Shown here in pieces: positions 1 through 6,597 of a stretch of DNA of 10,879 nucleotides (position 1 is the first letter of the stretch; each line of letters begins with the position of its first letter). Where the stretch lies: assembly GCA_020025175.1 (NCBI GenBank), contig JAHHSM010000056.1, positions 1 through 10,879 on the forward strand, written 5' to 3'. A program made the position numbers and the translations under genes. Origin of the DNA: Oscillospiraceae bacterium (GTDB lineage Bacteria; Bacillota; Clostridia; Oscillospirales; Oscillospiraceae). The notes below the pieces were generated by a model. It made no database searches, had not been told where the DNA came from, and saw only the letters and a program-made list of their open reading frames with translations.

Positions 1-676
1 CGATCAAAGCGGTTTTTTGCGCAGTGTCTTCATTCATTTTTTTGATCACCTTAGCGGGGACACCTGCGGCAACGGAGTTTGCGGGAACATCTTCGATGAC
101 AATAGAGCCTGCTGCAATGACGGAGTTTGCGCCGATGTGGCAACCTTCAATGACCACCGCGTTTGCACCGATGAGCACGTTATCCTCTACAATAACAGGA
201 GTTGCACTGGCAGGCTCAATGACACCTGCCAATACGGCACCTGCACCAATGTGGCAATTTCTGCCCACAGTGGCACGGCCGCCCAATACAGCGCCCATGT
301 CAATCATAGTGCCATCACCGATGACAGCACCGATGTTGATAATAGCACCCATCATAATCACCGCGTTATCGCCGATTTCCACCTGATCACGAATCAAAGC
401 GCCTGGTTCGATACGGGCATTGATGTTCTTCAGGTCTAATAGGGGAACTGCTGAGTTGCGGCAATCGTTTTCCACAACCAGGTCATCAATTTTGTCTGCA
501 TGAGCAGTCAGAATGGGCTGGAGCTCTTTCCAATCGCCAAAAACTATATGGAAATTATCACTGCCAAATACTTTGGCAGCACCAAAATCGATGGGGGCAT
601 TCTGATGAAGATAAACCTTCACAGGGGTCTTTTTTTCAGCATTGCTGATAAAGGCAATGATTTCTTGTGCATTCAT
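1..676 (-). CDS. dapH: Tetrahydrodipicolinate N-acetyltransferase DapH (partial, C-terminus off the left edge)
   Basis: Cytoplasmic enzyme that transfers acetyl from acetyl-CoA to tetrahydrodipicolinate, the first committed step of the acetylase branch of diaminopimelate/lysine synthesis. Reading leftward from the ATG at 676-674, 225 codons are present without a stop. The family is about 236 residues long, so only about ten residues should be missing. The N-terminal part begins MNAQEIIAFISNAEKKTPVK. Then come VVEND-RNSA-P-LDLKN-ARIEPGA and a long left-handed beta-helix of hexapeptide repeats (roughly residues 90-190) with IRDQVEIGDNAVIMMGA, GTMIDM, VLGGRATVG and CHIGAGAVLAGVIEP, closely resembling Bacillus DapH (YkuQ). 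It starts 21 bp after dapB; an AAAGGA ribosome site lies about 10 bp before the ATG. It is evidently co-transcribed with dapB. Confidence 0.95.
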   Translation of the reverse strand, partial: MNAQEIIAFISNAEKKTPVKVYLHQNAPIDFGAAKVFGSDNFHIVFGDWKELQPILTAHADKIDDLVVENDCRNSAVPLLDLKNINARIEPGALIRDQVEIGDNAVIMMGAIINIGAVIGDGTMIDMGAVLGGRATVGRNCHIGAGAVLAGVIEPASATPVIVEDNVLIGANAVVIEGCHIGANSVIAAGSIVIEDVPANSVAAGVPAKVIKKMNEDTAQKTALI

Positions 677-697
677 GGAAAATACATCCTTTCTTAA

Positions 698-1417
698 TTA
701 GTCTTTAAAAAGCAGAGACTGCAAATCGTAAACGCCCCTTGGCATATCTTTGAAAATACGGGCCATATGAAGTGCGCCATTTACGAAAATCTGGCGGCTG
801 GTGGCGCGATGGGTAATTTCAAATTCTTCATCAGGGCCAAAGAAAGAAACTGTGTGAACACCTGTAACAGTACCGCCGCGCAGCGAATGCATGCCAATCT
901 CACGGGCAGGACGCTTGCCGACGGCACCTTCGCGGCCATAAACGGTGGACATCGTGCCGTTGGGGTCTATCGCATCACGCAGCATCAGTGCAGTGCCGCT
1001 GGGGGCATCTACTTTCTGGTTGTGATGGATTTCGGTAATCTCCACATCAAAATCCGGAGAGAGAATGGAAGATACCTGCTGCAGTACGCGCTGGAATACC
1101 GCAATACCCAAAGAAAAGTTTCCACTGTGGAGCACAGGTGCATAAGCACCTAGAGCATATAAACGCTGAAGCTGCTCTGCACTGTAGCCGGTGGTGCCGG
1201 AGAGCAGGGGCGTACCAGTGCGGCGTATATAGTCCTCTACTTGGAAAAGTGTGCCAGGGTTTGAAAAATCAATGACAATATCGGCAGCTTTTCCCATGGT
1301 CGATAATGTGGAAATGTTGTCTAAGTCAATGGCAGCGACGACTTTGTCGCCGGCAGCATTGGCGGTTTTTTCAATGAGCTTACCCATGCGGCCATATCCA
1401 ATCAAAAGGATATTCAT
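698..1417 (-). CDS. dapB: 4-hydroxy-tetrahydrodipicolinate reductase DapB
   Basis: NAD(P)H-dependent cytoplasmic reductase making tetrahydrodipicolinate, the substrate of the DapH encoded just downstream. The protein has 239 residues, somewhat shorter than the roughly 265 of E. coli or Bacillus forms. The N-terminal Rossmann motif GYGRMG (residues 7-12) binds the nucleotide, and SGTTG lies at 73-77. The family signature EIHHNQKVDAPSGTA (129-143) holds the catalytic histidine (H131) and lysine (K135). The C-terminal RGGTVTGVHTV (180-190) is also typical. The start at 1417 is supported by an AAGGAGGAG ribosome site a few bases upstream. A good SigA-type promoter lies about 70 bp upstream. No lysine riboswitch or T-box is visible in the short leader, and dapA is not adjacent. 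Confidence 0.96.
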   Translation of the reverse strand: MNILLIGYGRMGKLIEKTANAAGDKVVAAIDLDNISTLSTMGKAADIVIDFSNPGTLFQVEDYIRRTGTPLLSGTTGYSAEQLQRLYALGAYAPVLHSGNFSLGIAVFQRVLQQVSSILSPDFDVEITEIHHNQKVDAPSGTALMLRDAIDPNGTMSTVYGREGAVGKRPAREIGMHSLRGGTVTGVHTVSFFGPDEEFEITHRATSRQIFVNGALHMARIFKDMPRGVYDLQSLLFKD

Positions 1418-1488
1418 ATTAAAAATCTCCTCCTTTTATCAATCCTGAAGCAGTGGATTGCACCAACTCCTTTAATCAACTAAAATGT

Positions 1489-1517
1489 ATCATATCATTA
1501 TGCACCTATGAGCGCAA
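1489..1517 (-). promoter_or_regulatory. SigA-type promoter for dapB-dapH
   Basis: On the minus strand, -35 TTGCGC (1512-1517), a 17-bp spacer and -10 TATGAT (1489-1494), the latter preceded by TG. It points at dapB with a leader of about 65 nt, too short for a riboswitch. Confidence 0.65.
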
Positions 1518-1547
1518 GAAAATTATCATTTCAAAGCAGAATTCGTA

Positions 1548-1576
1548 TGTACTTTTTCCCTGTTTAACGATAGAAT
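1548..1576 (+). promoter_or_regulatory. Possible weak promoter for the M20D amidohydrolase
   Basis: The -10-like TAGAAT (1571-1576) lies 17 bp after TGTACT (1548-1553), a poor -35. Position relative to the ribosome site at 1592 is plausible, but the match is weak. Confidence 0.25.
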
Positions 1577-1608
1577 AAAAGAATCAAATGAAAAGGAGCT
1601 TTGATCCT

Positions 1609-2715
1609 ATGCTGGATTTTATGATACAGTGTCGGCGTGATTTGCACCAGATTCCAGAGCTGGACTGCGCACTGAGGAAAACCTGTGCTTATGTGAAGCA
1701 TATTTTGGAAGGTCTGTCATGCGAAATTTTAGAGTTGACGGAAGGCTCGGTTTGTGCCTATTTTGATGAGGGTAGAGAAAATACAGTTGCGTTTCGTGCA
1801 GATATGGATGCGCTGCCGATTTTAGAGCAAACGGGGCTGCCCTTTGCTTCTGTACACGAAGGAAACATGCATGCCTGTGGTCACGATGGTCATACGGCGA
1901 TGCTTCTGGGCCTGGCGCGGTCTATTGAAGCAAAACGAGGGACATTGCCGCATAATGTGCTGTTGGTATTTCAGCCGGCAGAGGAGAGCACAGGCGGTGC
2001 AAAACAGATTTGTGAAAGCGGCGTATTTGAAACATACCATGTAATATGCATTTTTGGATTTCATCTTTGGCCGAAGGTGTCTTTGGGAGAAATTTACACG
2101 CGCCCCGGTCCGATGATGGCAAAGAGCAGTGAAATCACGCTGTATGTGCACGGTAGGAGTGTGCATATCTCTCGGTATCGTGAAGGCTTGGACACGATTG
2201 AAGCATCCATGCGCTGGCTGCAAAAGGTCTATGAAATGGAGAAAAGTGAATTTCCTCCTGAAATGAAGCGCCTTTTGCGCTTCGGGCATATCCAAGGGGG
2301 AAGCGTACGCAATGCCGTGGCGGCGGATACGGTTTTAGAGGGAACTTTGCGTGCCTTCACATTGGGGGATTTTGAAAAGCTCAAAAAGCGCTGTGAAGAA
2401 ATTGCCCATGAAGTGGCAGATGAAACAGGATGCGATTTGGAGTTAAAGTTCAGCGACGGATATCCGCCTGTTACGAATGATGCGCAGCTGCTGGCACGTG
2501 TGGAAGCATTTTTGGGAAAAGATGCGCCAAAGCAGTATGAAGGACTTGCACTGAGCACCGAGGATTTTTCGTGGTATCAGCAGTATCTTCCGGGTGTATT
2601 TATGTTTTTGGGTGTCGGCGATACCGAGGAGCTGCACTCGGCAAAATTTACTTTCAATGAAAGTGTGCTTGCAAAGGGACTCGCTATGTATGAAAAGCTT
2701 TTATATTTACCGTGA
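1609..2715 (+). CDS. M20D-family amidohydrolase, probable N-acetyl-diaminopimelate deacetylase
   Basis: Predicted dinuclear-metal deacylase of 368 residues. M20D features in order: RRDLHQIPE (9-17), FRADMDALP (62-70), HACGHDGHTA (88-97), FQPAEES (121-127), FHLWP (151-155), a dimerisation-domain insertion beginning VHGRSVH, and C-terminal EDFSWY with ELHSAKF. Predicted metal ligands are C90, H92, E125, H152 and H343; all are present. Family members include N-acetyl-LL-diaminopimelate deacetylase (Bacillus YkuR), but also hippurate and indole-amide hydrolases, so substrate cannot be read from motifs alone. Location beside dapB-dapH and near a PatA-like aminotransferase argues for the deacetylase, which releases LL-diaminopimelate and acetate. 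An in-frame ATG at 1588 exists. The AAAGGAG at 1592-1598 lies downstream of it and 10 bp before the ATG at 1609, so 1609 is preferred. Confidence 0.85.
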   Translation: MLDFMIQCRRDLHQIPELDCALRKTCAYVKHILEGLSCEILELTEGSVCAYFDEGRENTVAFRADMDALPILEQTGLPFASVHEGNMHACGHDGHTAMLLGLARSIEAKRGTLPHNVLLVFQPAEESTGGAKQICESGVFETYHVICIFGFHLWPKVSLGEIYTRPGPMMAKSSEITLYVHGRSVHISRYREGLDTIEASMRWLQKVYEMEKSEFPPEMKRLLRFGHIQGGSVRNAVAADTVLEGTLRAFTLGDFEKLKKRCEEIAHEVADETGCDLELKFSDGYPPVTNDAQLLARVEAFLGKDAPKQYEGLALSTEDFSWYQQYLPGVFMFLGVGDTEELHSAKFTFNESVLAKGLAMYEKLLYLP

Positions 2716-2757
2716 TAAAAGAATCAAAAAATTTTCGCATGTGTACCGGTATAAACT

Positions 2758-2797
2758 AAAAGTAGACACGCACAACAAGTGTGCGTGTCTACTTTTT
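2758..2797. terminator. Bidirectional rho-independent terminator
   Basis: A perfect 16-bp stem (AAAAGTAGACACGCAC with its complement) and a 7-nt loop, ending in T5 on the plus strand and TTTT on the minus strand. It lies 42 bp after the amidohydrolase stop and serves the convergent endolysin gene from the other side. Confidence 0.85.
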
Positions 2798-2937
2798 CCG
2801 TTTGCAGTAAATGAAAGAAACAAAAACAGGGGAGTGCCAAATGGGAAGTGAAAAAGGGTGCTGGATAGAAGAAGTTGGTAAAAAACAGGAGGTACAATAC
2901 TGGCTGCAACAGCATCATGCAGTCATTCATTTCCTTT

Positions 2938-3519
2938 TTACCGCATTGCTTCTGCCAGCTTGACAATCAGATCATCACCGTAGCGATAGCTGTCTAAATA
3001 GACGATGGTTTCCTCACTGATTTTTGCTTTTCCTTTGATAATTTCTTTTGCTTCTTCTTTTGTCACGGCTTTCTTCACCTCCTGATATCTTGGCATTTTC
3101 GGTGGCAGTTTTCCTGCACGCACCATAGATGATGTGAATTTTCCCTTTTGATCCCATTGAAAATGCGGTTTATCCACAAAGCTTTTCCAGTCTCCGCCCC
3201 AGGAAAATCCTACTTTTTTACCAATTACGCCACAACGCTCGAAGAATTCATTGTCATCATACTCATGGCCTTTGACATTTTTGCAAATGTCAAAAGCCAA
3301 TGCCGCCTTATTCCAGTGGAAGGATGGCCTTTTTGCGTTGGTCACAATTTTTCCGGGTTTTGTGCGGCCTTGTGCATAAAGCTTTGCCTGATACTCTTGA
3401 TCTCGTACCGTTTCCGTTACTAAAACAGGCAATCCTTCGGCTTTACAGAGTTTGATAAATGTGCGGCAGTTTGCTGCCACATCACTGCGCAAACGATCAA
3501 TATCCCGACTTTTCAGCAT
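2938..3519 (-). CDS. M15-family peptidase, phage-type endolysin
   Basis: Predicted zinc peptidase of 193 residues, resembling M15C L-alanyl-D-glutamate endopeptidases of phage (Ply500-like) and CwlK. N-terminal LPVLVTETVRDQEYQAKLYAQGRT (about 30-53) is the typical first strand and helix. SFH (66-68), AFD (75-77) and KPHFQW (117-122) supply the expected zinc ligands H68, D77 and H119; GGDWKSF precedes the last. A basic C-terminal tail (about 140-193) is unassigned and may bind the wall. No signal peptide is seen, consistent with release through the holin encoded immediately upstream. The frame is open to 3552, but GGAGG eight bases before the ATG at 3519 favours that start; the ATG at 3534 directly abuts its GGAGG. 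It overlaps the holin gene by 23 bp. D-Ala-D-Ala carboxypeptidase activity cannot be excluded. Confidence 0.85.
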   Translation of the reverse strand: MLKSRDIDRLRSDVAANCRTFIKLCKAEGLPVLVTETVRDQEYQAKLYAQGRTKPGKIVTNAKRPSFHWNKAALAFDICKNVKGHEYDDNEFFERCGVIGKKVGFSWGGDWKSFVDKPHFQWDQKGKFTSSMVRAGKLPPKMPRYQEVKKAVTKEEAKEIIKGKAKISEETIVYLDSYRYGDDLIVKLAEAMR

Positions 3520-3733
3520 CGCTCGGTCCTCCATCCTCCGTGCGGCCTGCATCTACCAAGCCTTCACCAATGATATAAGCAATGAGCGTTGCTCCTGCCA
3601 TAATGATGCCTGCAATCTGGGTTACTTCGCTTTCGCTGAAGCCAAATCCCACCAGCAGGGCAGTTACAAATCCGATGACTGCCATCCAAAATTTTCTGGA
3701 CGTCAACTTGCGCTTTAACATATTTTTTTCCAT
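3497..3733 (-). CDS. Small holin-like membrane protein
   Basis: A 78-residue protein with a short basic N-terminus (MEKNMLKRKLTSRKFW). Two hydrophobic segments follow (about residues 14-32 and 38-56), separated by a short acidic turn (SESE). The tail is hydrophilic and charged. This matches small two-TM proteins annotated as phage holins in Firmicutes prophages, with the wording TSRKFWMAVIGFVTALL and IIMAGATLIAYIIGEGLVDA being characteristic. Holins form membrane lesions that let endolysin reach the wall. The gene precedes and overlaps the endolysin, the usual lysis-cassette order. The ATG at 3733 has AAAGGAAG about 8 bp upstream. No other phage gene is visible in the window, so it may be a remnant or a domesticated pair. 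Confidence 0.75.
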   Translation of the reverse strand: MEKNMLKRKLTSRKFWMAVIGFVTALLVGFGFSESEVTQIAGIIMAGATLIAYIIGEGLVDAGRTEDGGPSDAEKSGY

Positions 3734-3751
3734 ACGAGTCTTCCTTTCTCA

Positions 3752-3766
3752 GCGAAAAGTTTTCGC
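3752..3766. repeat. Perfect 15-bp inverted repeat in the holin leader
   Basis: GCGAAAA-G-TTTTCGC, 7-bp perfect arms around one base, located 19 bp upstream of the holin ATG. The arms are too close for a stable RNA hairpin, so a protein operator is the likelier reading. Confidence 0.4.
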
Positions 3767-3792
3767 CATATAATGCGCATACTCCCCGCTTT

Positions 3793-3812
3793 GTTGCACA
3801 AGCTTATGCAAC
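3793..3812. repeat. Near-perfect 20-bp palindrome, possible operator
   Basis: GTTGCACAAGCTTATGCAAC is a palindrome with a single mismatched pair (C3799/A3806). It lies between the divergent holin and patA genes, 60 bp upstream of the -35 of patA. No regulator is assigned. Confidence 0.4.
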
Positions 3813-3871
3813 GTCCCCGTTTCATTCTATGCAAAATATTTTAGTGGTGTTTATTGCACACAGGCCCTTCC

Positions 3872-3901
3872 TTGACCGCATGAAAGCGGCAATGCTATAA
3901 T
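3872..3901 (+). promoter_or_regulatory. Strong SigA-type promoter for the PatA-like aminotransferase
   Basis: -35 TTGACC (3872-3877), an 18-bp spacer ending in TGC, and -10 TATAAT (3896-3901): an extended -10 promoter. The transcript should start near 3908, about 25 nt before the coding start. Confidence 0.85.
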
Positions 3902-3933
3902 TTCTTTATCATCAGTCATACGAGGTGCATTTT

Positions 3934-5136
3934 ATGGAACTTTCAATGAACTCAACATTAACGAATATACAAAGAAGCGGGATCCGTATATTTACGCAAA
4001 TGGCACGCAATGAGCCGGACTGTTTGTTCTTGACTCTGGGGGAGCCGGACTTTCACACGCCTGCCCCAATTTGCGCTGCGGCAAAAGAAAGTCTTGACCG
4101 TGGAGAAACCCACTATCCGGAAAACAACGGTCAGCAATTTCTGAGGGAAGCAATTTCTGCCTTTGAGCAGGAAAAGCACAATCTGCACTATTCTGACGGT
4201 GAAATTATTGTTACAGTTGGTGCAACAGAAGCCTTGTTTTGTGCGCTGTTTGGTATTCTCAACCCCGGTGATGAGGTCATTGTTCCCATGCCCGCATTTG
4301 GACTATACGAAGCTATCATTAAACTCTGCCGCGGCGTCTGCATTCCTTTGAATACCTCTTCCAGTGAGTTTCAGATGACAGAATCTCAGTTATCTTCTGT
4401 CATTACACCACGAACTAAGGCTATTATCCTGACTTCTCCCAATAATCCCACAGGCTGTATTTATGACCACAATACGCTGGAAGCAATTCATGCCGTTTTA
4501 AAAGATCTGCCTGTTTTTGTAATCTGTGATGAAGTCTATCGGGATCTCATTTATACAGATGTGTATGAAAGCTTTATGCAATATACCGATATGCGTGATC
4601 GGCTGATCGGCGTACAAAGCTTTTCCAAACCCTATGCCATGACTGGCTGGCGTGTGGGCTATTTAATGGCTGATCTGGCTGTAAAACAACAGCTGGAAAA
4701 AGTACATCAATATAATGTTGTTTCCGTTTCCTCCTTTGTACAGCACGCCTGTGCCAAAGCACTACAGTATGATATTCAGGCAGAATTGGACATTTACAGA
4801 GAACGCAGAGATTATGTATGCAGCCGTCTTGATCAAATGGGACTGCCCTATTTCAAGCCTCAGGGTGCATTCTATATATTTCCGTCCATTGCGCGTTATG
4901 GCATGGATTCCTATACCTTCTGTGAGCGCATGGTTAAGGAAGGAAAGCTTGCCTGCACACCAGGCTCCTGTTTTGGTGCGGAAGGCTTTATGCGCATTTC
5001 CTATTGCTACAGTGATGAAATTTTGAAAAAGGGTATGGACCGTTTGGAACGGTTTCTAAATATGCTGGAAGAAGAAAGGCACATGCGCAAAGCAGGTGGA
5101 CTTGTCAGGCAGAAGTCCATGCCTGAAAAGCAATGA
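3934..5136 (+). CDS. patA: Class I/II PLP aminotransferase, probable N-acetyl-LL-diaminopimelate aminotransferase PatA
   Basis: Fold-type I aminotransferase of 400 residues. Key features are LGEPDFHTP (35-43), YPENNGQ substrate-loop region (61-67) and SPNNPTG (168-174). D199 and Y202 lie in CDEVYRDLIY. The PLP-binding lysine is K232 in SFSKPYAMTGWRVGY, and R354 in FMRISY is expected to grip the substrate carboxylate. KVHQYNV (256-262) and GAFYIFPSI (311-319) are closely shared with Bacillus PatA, which converts N-acetyl-2-amino-6-oxopimelate to N-acetyl-LL-diaminopimelate. This fills the gap between DapH and the M20D deacetylase encoded nearby. MalY/aspartate-type transaminases are close relatives, so substrate is inferred from context. 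ATG 3934 is chosen because AGG (3923-3925) lies 8 bp upstream; the GTG at 3925 overlaps that site. The C-terminal 20 residues are basic and unusual. Confidence 0.8.
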   Translation: MELSMNSTLTNIQRSGIRIFTQMARNEPDCLFLTLGEPDFHTPAPICAAAKESLDRGETHYPENNGQQFLREAISAFEQEKHNLHYSDGEIIVTVGATEALFCALFGILNPGDEVIVPMPAFGLYEAIIKLCRGVCIPLNTSSSEFQMTESQLSSVITPRTKAIILTSPNNPTGCIYDHNTLEAIHAVLKDLPVFVICDEVYRDLIYTDVYESFMQYTDMRDRLIGVQSFSKPYAMTGWRVGYLMADLAVKQQLEKVHQYNVVSVSSFVQHACAKALQYDIQAELDIYRERRDYVCSRLDQMGLPYFKPQGAFYIFPSIARYGMDSYTFCERMVKEGKLACTPGSCFGAEGFMRISYCYSDEILKKGMDRLERFLNMLEEERHMRKAGGLVRQKSMPEKQ

Positions 5137-5168
5137 AAAGCTTGATTTTGAAACATTCATTTTTTATG

Positions 5169-5183
5169 TGTGATTTTATCACA
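5169..5183. promoter_or_regulatory. Crp/Fnr-type operator upstream of trx
   Basis: Perfect inverted repeat TGTGA-TTTTA-TCACA followed by GAAG. Its centre (5176) is 28 bp before the -10 box, about position -40, typical of class II activation. The same sequence with centre AATA/TAATA occurs before ccdA (6598-6612). Spacing is N5 rather than the usual N6. Confidence 0.7.
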
Positions 5184-5203
5184 GAAGAAACGAAAAAAAG
5201 GGG

Positions 5204-5209
5204 TATAAT
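5204..5209 (+). promoter_or_regulatory. -10 box of the trx promoter
   Basis: Consensus TATAAT preceded by GGGG. The hexamer 17 bp upstream (ACAGAA) is not a -35, so activator dependence is likely. This is inferred from the operator placed over the -35 zone. Confidence 0.65.
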
Positions 5210-5247
5210 AAAACCATCAATTATAAAATATTAAGGAGGGACACCAC

Positions 5248-5553
5248 ATGTCTGCACTAAATATTACAAAAGAGAACTTTGAGCAAGAGGTATTGAAAAG
5301 TGATAAACCGGTTTTGTTGGACTTTTGGGCAAGCTGGTGCGGTCCATGCCGTATGGTTGGACCTGTTTTGGAAGAGATTGCTGCAGAGCGCAGCGACATT
5401 AAGGTTGGTAAAATCAATGTGGATGAACAGCCGGAATTGGCTGCTTCTTTCCAGGTGATGAGCATTCCCACGCTGGTCGTTATGAAAGAAGGAAAGGCTG
5501 TCAATCAGGCTGCAGGTGCAAGACCCAAGCAGGCAATTCTCGATTTGCTGTAA
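5248..5553 (+). CDS. trxA: Thioredoxin
   Basis: Small cytoplasmic disulfide reductase of 101 residues, about the usual 104-108. It has the classical fold order: VLLDFWASWCGPCRM with the active-site C31-G-P-C34, INVDEQPELAASF, and the cis-proline P75 in MSIPTLVVM. No signal peptide or membrane segment is present. AAGGAGGG lies 7 bp before the ATG, a very strong ribosome site. It has its own promoter and operator, although no clear terminator separates it from patA, so some read-through is possible. No thioredoxin reductase gene is in the window. The shared operator with ccdA suggests that it feeds electrons to CcdA (inference). Confidence 0.93.
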   Translation: MSALNITKENFEQEVLKSDKPVLLDFWASWCGPCRMVGPVLEEIAAERSDIKVGKINVDEQPELAASFQVMSIPTLVVMKEGKAVNQAAGARPKQAILDLL

Positions 5554-5591
5554 AACAGCCCCCCGGCAGAAGGGTGCACTGCCCTGTTTTA
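5552..5591 (+). terminator. Probable imperfect terminator after trx
   Basis: AAAACAG pairs with CTGTTTT (5552-5558 with 5584-5590) and GGCAG pairs with CTGCC inside, with a six-C bulge on one side. The A/T arms give a short U-run. It begins within the stop codon. The bulge makes it weaker than the other terminators here. Confidence 0.4.
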
Positions 5592-5632
5592 TGCAGATTA
5601 TACAAAAGGCCTATTATAGAGTCATATAAAGT

Positions 5633-5676
5633 TTTAAGCGGAGCAGCGTTACGTCAGTAGCGCTGCTCCGCTTAAA
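5633..5676. repeat. Perfect 16-bp stem-loop between convergent trx and regulator genes
   Basis: TTTAAGCGGAGCAGCG (5633-5648) is the exact complement of 5661-5676, with a 12-nt loop. CATAT/ATATG outside extend the symmetry imperfectly. Neither strand has a T-run directly after the stem. It could be a bidirectional RNA barrier for two converging genes, or a small repeat element. Confidence 0.65.
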
Positions 5677-5731
5677 GATTCATATGGTCCTGCAAAGAGG
5701 GGGACTGTGTGCATCATTTGAGACAGTTCGC

Positions 5732-6388
5732 TTATTGTCCTAATTGCGTCAGCTTTTTGGTATCGATAATTTCCACGCTTCCGCGTGTCAGCTTTACGAT
5801 ACCTTCATTTTGAAAATATCGCAGCATGCGCGTCACGACTTCACGAGCGGTACCGAGGTGATTGCCGATGGCTTCATGGGTGATTTTCAATGTATTGCTG
5901 CCATCGAGAGCCGATTCTTCTAAAAGAAATGCGGCCAGACGTTTGTCGAAGCTTTTCCACATGACCTGCTCAATCAGCCACATCGCATCGGAAAAATGGG
6001 TTGCCATAATTTCACTGGTATAATTTGCCAGAGGTGCGGATTCTTCCATGATCTGTTTATATACATCAGGGGGGATGCTCCAAAATTCGGTGTCTTTTTC
6101 CGCTTCGATTGTAATTTCAAACTGGATGCTTTTCATCATGCAGGAAGCGGAAAAAAGGCAGATGTCCATTTCAAATAAGCGGTAAATCGTGATTTCGCGG
6201 CCCTCATCCGAGAGAATATAGGCTCGCAGCTGGCCGGATTGAATCAGGAACAGTCCTGCACAGTCTACAGAGCCGTGATGCAGCACAGTGCCTTTCTTTT
6301 CTGTGCGCGATGTGGCAGATTGAGAAAGCTGCTGCTGCTGGGCAGGGGTCAGCTTATCCCACATAGGAAAAAATTTTGAAACATCCAT
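5732..6388 (-). CDS. Crp/Fnr-family transcriptional regulator
   Basis: A 218-residue regulator. An N-terminal cyclic-nucleotide-binding-like beta-roll (about 25-110) includes GLFLIQSGQLRAYILSDEGREITIY. A dimerisation helix spans about 115-145, followed by a C-terminal winged helix (about 150-212) with ITHEAIGNHLGTAREVVTRMLRYFQNEG. The recognition helix carries R182-E183-x3-R187, the same pattern that CRP (R180, E181, R185) uses to read TGTGA. The sensor domain has three cysteines (C43, C77, C83), the last two in DICLFSASC; the canonical cAMP-pocket arginine/serine motif is not evident. Ligand is unknown. The frame is open for 27 more codons upstream, but AAGGAG 10 bp before the ATG at 6388 fixes the start. 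Flanked by two TGTGA-N5-TCACA sites, it is the probable activator of trx and ccdA. Confidence 0.88.
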   Translation of the reverse strand: MDVSKFFPMWDKLTPAQQQQLSQSATSRTEKKGTVLHHGSVDCAGLFLIQSGQLRAYILSDEGREITIYRLFEMDICLFSASCMMKSIQFEITIEAEKDTEFWSIPPDVYKQIMEESAPLANYTSEIMATHFSDAMWLIEQVMWKSFDKRLAAFLLEESALDGSNTLKITHEAIGNHLGTAREVVTRMLRYFQNEGIVKLTRGSVEIIDTKKLTQLGQ

Positions 6389-6491
6389 AAAAACGCTACT
6401 CCTTATATCAACGGGTTCGGCGTGCTTACAATAAAGCTGCACGGAGAGTTTTTTGAAAAAGTTATGCAAAGCTTATTCTAACAATGATTCC

Positions 6492-6520
6492 AGTATAAAA
6501 TGGGATACGATATCTGTCAA
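6492..6520 (-). promoter_or_regulatory. Consensus SigA promoter for the Crp/Fnr regulator
   Basis: On the minus strand, -35 TTGACA (6515-6520), a 17-bp spacer and -10 TATACT (6492-6497). It implies constitutive, activator-independent expression with a leader of nearly 100 nt. Confidence 0.8.
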
Positions 6521-6597
6521 ATATTTCATTGGAGAAGCTGTGGCATTGAATGGTGAAAAAGTTTGCGGGCAGAAATCAAAAAGGCGCCCTTTCGATC

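Noticed and set aside
17..439. Two plus-strand frames of 120-140 codons
   Set aside because: They are antisense to the hexapeptide-repeat region of dapH, whose periodic codons create long shadow frames.
1441..1500. Possible T-box or lysine riboswitch in the dapB leader (GGTGCAATCC resembling part of a T-box)
   Set aside because: The leader is only about 65 nt from the predicted start site, lacks the full T-box sequence, and has no terminator/antiterminator pair.
2841..2963. 40-codon plus-strand frame (MGSEKGCWIEEVGKKQEVQY...) with a GGGGAG-like site upstream
   Set aside because: It overlaps the 3' end of the endolysin on the other strand, has no recognisable promoter after the terminator at 2758-2797, and resembles no family I know. 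A real small gene is possible but unsupported.
2724..2966. 80-codon minus-strand frame with a hydrophobic stretch beyond the endolysin stop
   Set aside because: Overlaps the endolysin end out of frame and reads through the terminator hairpin; no ribosome site. Treated as a chance frame.
6389..6469. N-terminal 27-residue extension of the Crp/Fnr regulator
   Set aside because: The strong AAGGAG site at 6399-6404 lies inside this extension and serves the ATG at 6388; no ribosome site supports the upstream ATG.
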